NCBI RefSeq assembly: GCF_003073045.1
Contig: NC_037590.1
Span: 1,328,016-1,392,015 of the forward strand
Length of the DNA stretch: 64,000 bases
From: Pomacea canaliculata
Taxonomy: Eukaryota > Mollusca > Gastropoda > Architaenioglossa > Ampullariidae
Direction: 5' to 3'
The notes under the pieces were generated by a model that was not told the origin of the DNA, made no database searches, and saw nothing but the letters and a program-made list of their open reading frames with translations. Below are positions 58,449-64,000 of this stretch, in pieces (within the stretch, counting starts at the first letter, position 1; each line of letters begins with the position of its first letter). A program made the translations under genes and the position numbers.

Positions 58449-61427
58449 TGTCTTGATGTCCATTAAAAAAAATATCTGCAACACATAGGTAAGGTTTTAG
58501 GTTTCAATTAACCTGTTATGTGTGTGTGATCTTATGGCAAAATACCAGATAATGAAATTGCACTTGATTTTTTTTCCAGGCCAGTCAACATGAAAAGGTG
58601 TCTTGATAGCTTTTTATTATGTGAAAGGTCTCTTGGAAATCAGATTACATCTTTTGTTGTTTCTCCTCTCACCCAGCATTGGCTTGACACAGAAAGGTTT
58701 TTGCTACTCTGCATGTAATAGCTTTGTTTGGTATTTTACTGAAATGGGTGAAACTGTCAACTTTTGCTTGTGTATGTTAAATTCCTCAGCAGGTTTTACC
58801 TATTCACAAATTAAATAGACTACATGTAGGAAGTTTAGGAAGCAAATAAAAAGGGGGGGGGTGGGTAGGTATTATTTATTCTCCCAGTCTGGCACCACAA
58901 ATATTTCATTCTGTACACTTTTTGTAGCTACTAGTGTAAAGAAAAAAAGTATGTGTATTTAGAAGCTTAAAGAAGCCCCTTATCCTAGTTGACCAATTCT
59001 TTTTGCAATTTGACGTCATTGTTTTGTTTTTGTTTTTTTTTTCCAGGATCATGGCAATGTAATTTTGCTAACCATTACATTTTACCTCTGTACCAGTTTT
59101 ACATTTTCATGATCATTATTATAATGCTTTTTCTCTTTAGTTGTGGCAACACTAGTAAAACCCAAGTAAACTTTATTTTGCTTAACTACTGGGAAGTAAT
59201 TTGGCTTTTCTCTCACTTTACCAGAAATCTGTCTCTGTTCCAGGCAGAAGAAAACATGTATTATGACTTCCGATCTTACATTCATTCTGTGAGTCCGTGT
59301 ATGGCTTTTTATTTTTTTAATACAGATGTGACTTTTTCTAATACTATAGTGTTTTAGCTGGTCCTCAGGGAAAACAAAACTCATACTTAAAACAGGTGGT
59401 TGGTCTTATAACTTGGTCCTCCTTGTTTTGTACTGTGCAATAGATACTAATACAGCTGTAGTTCTGAAGCAGTGAATATTCATTTTCTTCAGCTTACAGC
59501 TGGAGTTTGTTTTAGATTCATGGGGTGAGGGAAAACATGAACTTATTAAAAGTTATATTCTGTTGTAAGAGCACTGAGGCATAAAAAAATAATGTCCATG
59601 ATCCTTTTGGTTTGATGTTAAAATAGTATTTTGACCACAGATCGGCTTTAATTTCTTCAAATCATTTTTCTGTTATTTTTACTAGACTTGGATTTGAAAA
59701 AAAGGTTTATATCTGTTTTTATCAAGTAAAAAGCTGTATATTTGCCATGATGTTACCAAATGTCAGGAGCATAGTTTTACATGGAGTATCCAACCAAACA
59801 GTTTGACATAAAGGAATATTACAGTGCTAGTATTCATATGCACATAGATGTAGGTTTGTTTGGTAAGTGGCAGTAAAATCCCTGGTAATTTGATCTCTTG
59901 GTCTAAAAAATGGGGAGGGTCCGAAAATTCCTGATGAACTGTACAATTTATGTACATTTACTACATTTTTTTGGGTTGGGGGTTTGTATGGCTGCTTTTA
60001 ATGCCCCATCAACAGTTTCAAGTTTCTCTATTTGGCAAATTTGAATAGTGCTAGTTACTGAAATGACAAGAACACATGAATTGTTTTCATGTGTGATTTC
60101 ATGACATAAAATTTCTTTATACTGTCAGTTTTTTCCCTAGTTTTAAGAATACTCTTTGGTATAGGGTGGTCTGATTTGTGGAATGGAAATACTGTTCTTG
60201 GTCTCGGCGGGTTTACATCGCAGACCCTGTCCAAAGCATACAGTTCTAAGCTCATGTTAATTTTCTTCAGTTATGACAGATTTTCAAACCAATAGTAAAT
60301 TTTTTTCTTACTTTCTCCAGACTAAACTGATTCAGGAATAGTTTGCAAAATTTTTTTGTGATGCAGCATAAATGAATCTTTATCAAACACAAGGCATTGT
60401 TCAGTTGTAAACTGCATTGGAGGGCAGGGGAGTAGGCAAGCAAATGAGCCCCTCTGCAACTACTAGATCATTGTGGATTTTTAAAAAAAAAAACATTGTT
60501 GCTGAAAGTCAAATAGTTCAGAGGTTCATCAAGAAATGGTATCAAGTATATTATACTGAGATTAGACATCTTTGTTGCTTACCATAATCCTTTAAATAAA
60601 TGTTTCAGATTTATTGCCATTTCTAGTCAATTTGTGATAATATATGAACCAGAGATCTTGAGACTGATTTTTTTAAATACAAATTTAGAGTAAAACTGCT
60701 GCTGGTTTTAGAATTAAAGCACAGTCACAAGGCATTGATACCAAAAGGTTCATCATTGCATTTTTTAATGTTTGAGAAAATTAAGAATCTCATTTCTTCT
60801 GAAAAAAAAAATTAGCATCTTTTAGATCAACTATATGCAGATCTACAAATATACATTAACCTTCAAGATTCAATACTGTGCGGTGAAAACAAGTCACCAG
60901 AATAACACCTCAAATATGATTTGTAAGATCAAAAGCATATAAATTTACTTATCTCACTCACCAAGCCATTAAATTTTTCAGATGCAAGCATCAACCGCAT
61001 CTTAACAGGTACAAATAATTTTTTTGCCTCAGCTGATGCAAATGTACAGACCATTTTTATATGATTTTCTGTGTTAAATGCCTTCTGCGTGTGTGGTTTT
61101 ATATAAATCTATTATACCGGCAATGCATCAGCAACAGCTTGATTTACCTACTGACAAATTGGGTGTCTCACTAGCAACAGGGGAAGGGAGCACAATAAAA
61201 ACATTATACATACATGCTGTACAATAACAAGGTCAACAATTTCATTGAGTTAAGGTCAACATCAAAGCATAGCCTAATCTAAATTCTTTTGTGCAGACAT
61301 GCCATTATTTGTGTAAAATGTCCAACTGAATCTTATTTTTCATTCAGTATTTTCACTTAGAAAATTTTTTTTTAATCTGATGCCCTCATGATTCGTCTCC
61401 CCCACCCACCCCCAAAAAATACCATTC
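58449..61427. other. Intergenic stretch between PDAP1 and the last gene
   Basis: The stretch is AT-rich with no convincing exon. It has many poly-T/poly-A runs and a short G run at 58852-58860. The 122- and 100-codon open frames near 59.0-59.4 kb overlap on opposite strands and lack motifs. Part may be an extended PDAP1 3' UTR. Confidence 0.4.
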
Positions 61428-61433
61428 TTTATT
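61428..61433 (-). terminator. Candidate poly(A) signal of the last minus-strand gene
   Basis: TTTATT on the plus strand is AATAAA on the minus strand, 90 bases past the stop of the distal terminal exon (61523). The spacing favours that exon as a real 3' end. Confidence 0.5.
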
Positions 61434-61522
61434 TTGTCTACAAAATATAAAGCTTTGTGTGTCAGGGCTACTTTGAACTGATGAGGTTTACAAAATTTAT
61501 GCAATCTGCTGGCCTGGTGAAA

Positions 61523-63535
61523 TTATATATCCTGAAAACCAGGTAGACGGGCAAATGCTTCACTTTCTGAAACAACAAGCAGACAACAGTTACTATGTTA
61601 CAAAGAAATGCAAACTGCTTCAGCCTCTAGAATTATGCATTCACCCTTTACACCAAAATCACATTAATTTGCAAACAGTTAACATGATTTTCAAAAGACA
61701 ATATGTCGAAAATTACTCCTGACAGATGGAAAATGTAACGTTGGGTCCAGAGAAAGTGAGGATGGAGGCTATTGGTATGATTTCAGGTTTTTTCCTTGTT
61801 GAGCTGTAATTTGTTCGACAAAATCAAGAGTTTACCAAGTGGTGGTGAACAGTCTATGGAGCTGGCAGGCTGGGCCAAAAGTCGAGCTGACAGTATCACT
61901 GCATACATATGTTACTGCAAGCCAGGGTGGAGAATCACTGCACCAAGTGGCTGGACAGGAGAGGCTATAGTAAAAAAGAAACATCCCTATGTCAACTCAC
62001 CGATGAGATGTTCTGATGGTGTGATGGGGCCATTGCCAAGCTTAACCTCAGCATTTTGAAGCCATGGCAAAGGTCTCCAAGCTAACCACTGTAATCAAAC
62101 AATAAGTATATGCTATACAACTTCCAAAGTTCCTCAATGACTGTCAGCCATTACAGATCTATTTTAGTAATGAAATTAGCACATGCAAGTCTTTTGGGGA
62201 ATACCTCATCTGTCATGCTGATATGTGTAGGTGATTGTGTGTATGAAGGGCAAAGATGCATTTGCATGTTTCATCCATCAAGCAACTGGCTTGAGTACAT
62301 ACAGCAAGACAATCCTTATGCTGCTGTAGTTTTTTTTTTTTTTCATATTACATCTGCCTGGCCGTTTCTTTTTTTTTTCATCAGTTAACTACTAAAACGA
62401 GACATGTTTGTACAAAGCTTCTGGTTTAGTCACATTCTTTGTTTAAACTTGCCAAGACTAACAGCGGAGACATTTGCAAGAGGCTAAGCATTGGTCTTGG
62501 CAGACAGCAATTCACTAATACACATCCATGATGAAAGTGATGCCAGAGATGTATTGCACAGATGTAAGGAAAACCCAGTAGTGAAAAGTGATGGTGTGTG
62601 CATACATCACATGAAATAATTTAAAATTTAGAAATGGTCCCAGAATTTTATTCTGCATTAAAGAAATAATCAACTAGAAACCCAACAGTTATGGCAAACA
62701 CATTATTCTTGCACAAAAGACTCCCCAGAGATTGCTCATTAACATTAATGCAGGCTGCATGTACACTTGATCTCTTGGTTCGTTTAATTACCAAAACAAA
62801 TGTCATCAGTAAAATCATTAACTTTGCACAAACAACAAAATCTACCAGAAAATTGATCAACCTACCAAAATTATCAAATCTATTATCACTTTTTAACAAT
62901 GCAGGCCATGCATACAATTGCGAAAATGACAAAGTACTGTGAAAATAATCATGTGCTAACCTTGCTTTATGCAGTTGAAATCTGAAAAACGATTTGCCAA
63001 GACACTTATAATGGTATTTTGTGCAATCAAAGGCGCTACATGAGTCTTCACCAACTCGAAACTTCACGCCATCATCGAACCCATTAGGTGGCGCTCTCAT
63101 CGCAGAAAAACCCGTATGAACCATCTTGTAGTATTTACTATCTTTGGTGAAATGCTATGATAAAATTCTTTGAACTCTGCATTTCTCACTTTGGGTTACT
63201 AAAAAAGTAATGACCAAATTTCTCATACTATCATGAAAGTAGGCAATGCCTCATGAGTACATAACCAAAGCTCTCACATTCCATGAGATCAAGACATAAT
63301 TGAGGTCTATGTGTGCTTTTGTAGATAAAAAATATTTTATAAGACTTTTGTAACAAATTTTTGACAGCACTACATTACATTTATTTGCCAGCAGTTTATG
63401 ACCTCTGACTTGGGTAGGCCCATAAAAGGTTTTGCTCACCTCAGAATTGTCCTCTGGTAACAATCCTGGAATGGGACAAGTCAGGGTTTTCACCTGCCTA
63501 CCAAAGTGCAGTGATACCTCCAAACTGTAGTTACA
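61523..63535 (-). CDS. 3' exons of an unidentified conserved-looking gene (5' end outside window)
   Basis: Minus-strand exons: 63535-63440 (phase 0 both ends; CNYSLEVSLHFGRQVKTLTC then PIPGLLPEDNSE), 62088-62001 (WLAWRPLPWLQNAEVKLGNG then PITPSEHLI), 61898-61836 (ILSARLLAQPASSIDCSPPL) and a terminal exon. Two terminal exons fit phase 1: 61768-61713 (SILTFSGPNVTFSICQE, stop) or 61566-61523 (ESEAFARLPGFQDI, stop); the second is followed by a poly(A) hexamer. Acceptors have pyrimidine tracts (CTTTGCTCTCTTCAG) and donors are GTGAGC, GTGAGT and GTAAAC. Earlier exons must lie right of 64000. The text (LHFGRQVKTL, WRPLPWLQ) looks like a folded protein, but I do not recognise the family. Exon existence is likely; function is not inferred. 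Confidence 0.6.
62384..62535 (+). repeat. Hairpin-bearing dispersed repeat, copy B
   Basis: This is the sister of 48559-48720. GCCAAGACTAACAGCGGAGA is identical in both. The right arm reads ATTGGTCTTGGC here and again pairs 10 of 12 with GCCAAGACTAAC. It lies in an intron of the last minus-strand gene. Confidence 0.7.
63081..63096 (+). promoter_or_regulatory. CTCF-like motif
   Basis: CCATTAGGTGGCGCTC contains AGGTGGCGCT, matching the strongest core of the CTCF consensus. It is in an intron of the last gene. The call is by motif only. Confidence 0.35.
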
Positions 63536-63618
63536 CTGAAGAGAGCAAAGAATAACCTTTTAGTACAGACATGAAACAAATCTAAGCAAGTAAATGGATC
63601 TTTAATCGCTCTCACAGG

Positions 63619-63790
63619 GTGTTTGATGGTGCAGCAGCTAAAGAACCTGTCACCATGACAAAAAATCGGGTGTCATGGGTTCATATCTCCGTTCTGATGT
63701 ATCTCAAGCTTGTGCAACTGTGTGGTGCTGGGGAAAGACATTATATAAATGTGTCATATTTATCATCACAACTGGAGGTGTGGCAAGAAG
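63619..63790 (+). mobile_element. tRNA-derived SINE-like element
   Basis: GATGGTGCAGCAGCTAAAGA resembles a degenerate A-box region, and GTGTCATGGGTTCATATCTC resembles a B box (GGTTCGAATCC). Then GGTGCTGGGGAAAGACATTA is like the 'GTGTCCTTGGGAAAGGCACTT' of widespread animal core-SINEs. The boundaries and any tail are unclear. Confidence 0.5.
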
Positions 63791-63892
63791 TCACCAAAGC
63801 AATGTACAAAGATATAGTTTTATGTTGGTCAGGAAACTGATGTTGCTCTGTATCCATACTTTGCGAGCTTATTTCTTGCTGCTGTTTCCTAG

Positions 63893-64000
63893 GGCTGTTT
63901 ATTGATGCAGAGCTCTCCATGTGCAACCATGTTAGTTCTGTTGTGGCAAAATCCTACTTTTTGAGGACTTTAGGCAGACTACAGCCCATGCTTACTCAAG
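63893..64000 (+). mobile_element. LINE reverse-transcriptase fragment running off the right edge
   Basis: The frame GLFIDAELSMCNHVSSVVAK, SYFLRTLGRLQPMLTQ matches the block after the palm of CR1/Jockey-type reverse transcriptases ('LGVxxDSxLSMxxHVxxVxRxxxxxLRxLRRLRPxL'). It is open to the window edge. A stop precedes it directly, so upstream parts are missing or decayed. Confidence 0.7.

Noticed and set aside
59082-59384. Overlapping 100- and 122-codon open frames on both strands
   Set aside because: AT-rich, no motif, and mutually antisense; lies in the PDAP1 3' flank.

Overview
The window is nuclear DNA of an animal, most likely a mollusc and probably a gastropod. That placement is an inference from AT-rich, intron-rich sequence, three conserved animal genes with long introns, and many decayed LINE, SINE-like and DNA-transposon pieces whose tails carry a short GCGCTATATAAAT-like box. 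No bacterial-style operon, CRISPR array, rRNA gene or credible intact tRNA gene was seen. No retrovirus-like or LTR element was recognised.

Left third (1-26.3 kb). The window opens inside the C-terminal exons of an unidentified acidic, Gln/Ser-rich protein (+, ends 1005). A decayed PIF/Harbinger transposase piece follows (-, about 4.4-4.7 kb). Next is a compact three-exon gene for a 140-residue secreted protein that I cannot place in any family (+, 5379-6744). About 9 kb without a convincing gene follows, holding LINE, hAT and tandem-repeat debris. A large minus-strand gene (15826-26280) encodes a predicted two-pass membrane protein with a proline-rich N-terminus and a tail with three PPxY motifs. 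Its tail exon contains an AAT microsatellite across which the reading frame shifts.

Middle (26.3-45 kb). This part is repeat-rich and gene-poor. It holds a 33-bp minisatellite, a LINE reverse-transcriptase remnant, two copies of a dispersed repeat (one with a nested SINE-like insert), a CTCF-like motif, and at 43.2-43.5 kb a CpG-rich promoter-like patch next to a possible minus-strand exon.

Right third (45-64 kb). Three conserved genes are resolved to the base. CRLF3 (+, 7 coding exons, 443 aa) has the WSXWS box. BUD31 (-, 4 coding exons, 144 aa) is a spliceosome protein. PDAP1 (+, 6 coding exons, 197 aa) is a casein-kinase-substrate phosphoprotein. BUD31 and PDAP1 are head-to-head with 359 bp between start codons, the arrangement also known in human, so they probably share a promoter. 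CRLF3 and BUD31 converge tail-to-tail. The last region holds the 3' exons of an unidentified minus-strand gene that enters from beyond the right edge, with two phase-compatible alternative ends. A SINE-like element and the start of a LINE fragment lie at the edge itself.

Exon joins were checked by hand for GT/AG and phase. For CRLF3, BUD31, PDAP1 and the secreted protein all exons sum to a whole number of codons. Functions of the unidentified genes are not claimed.
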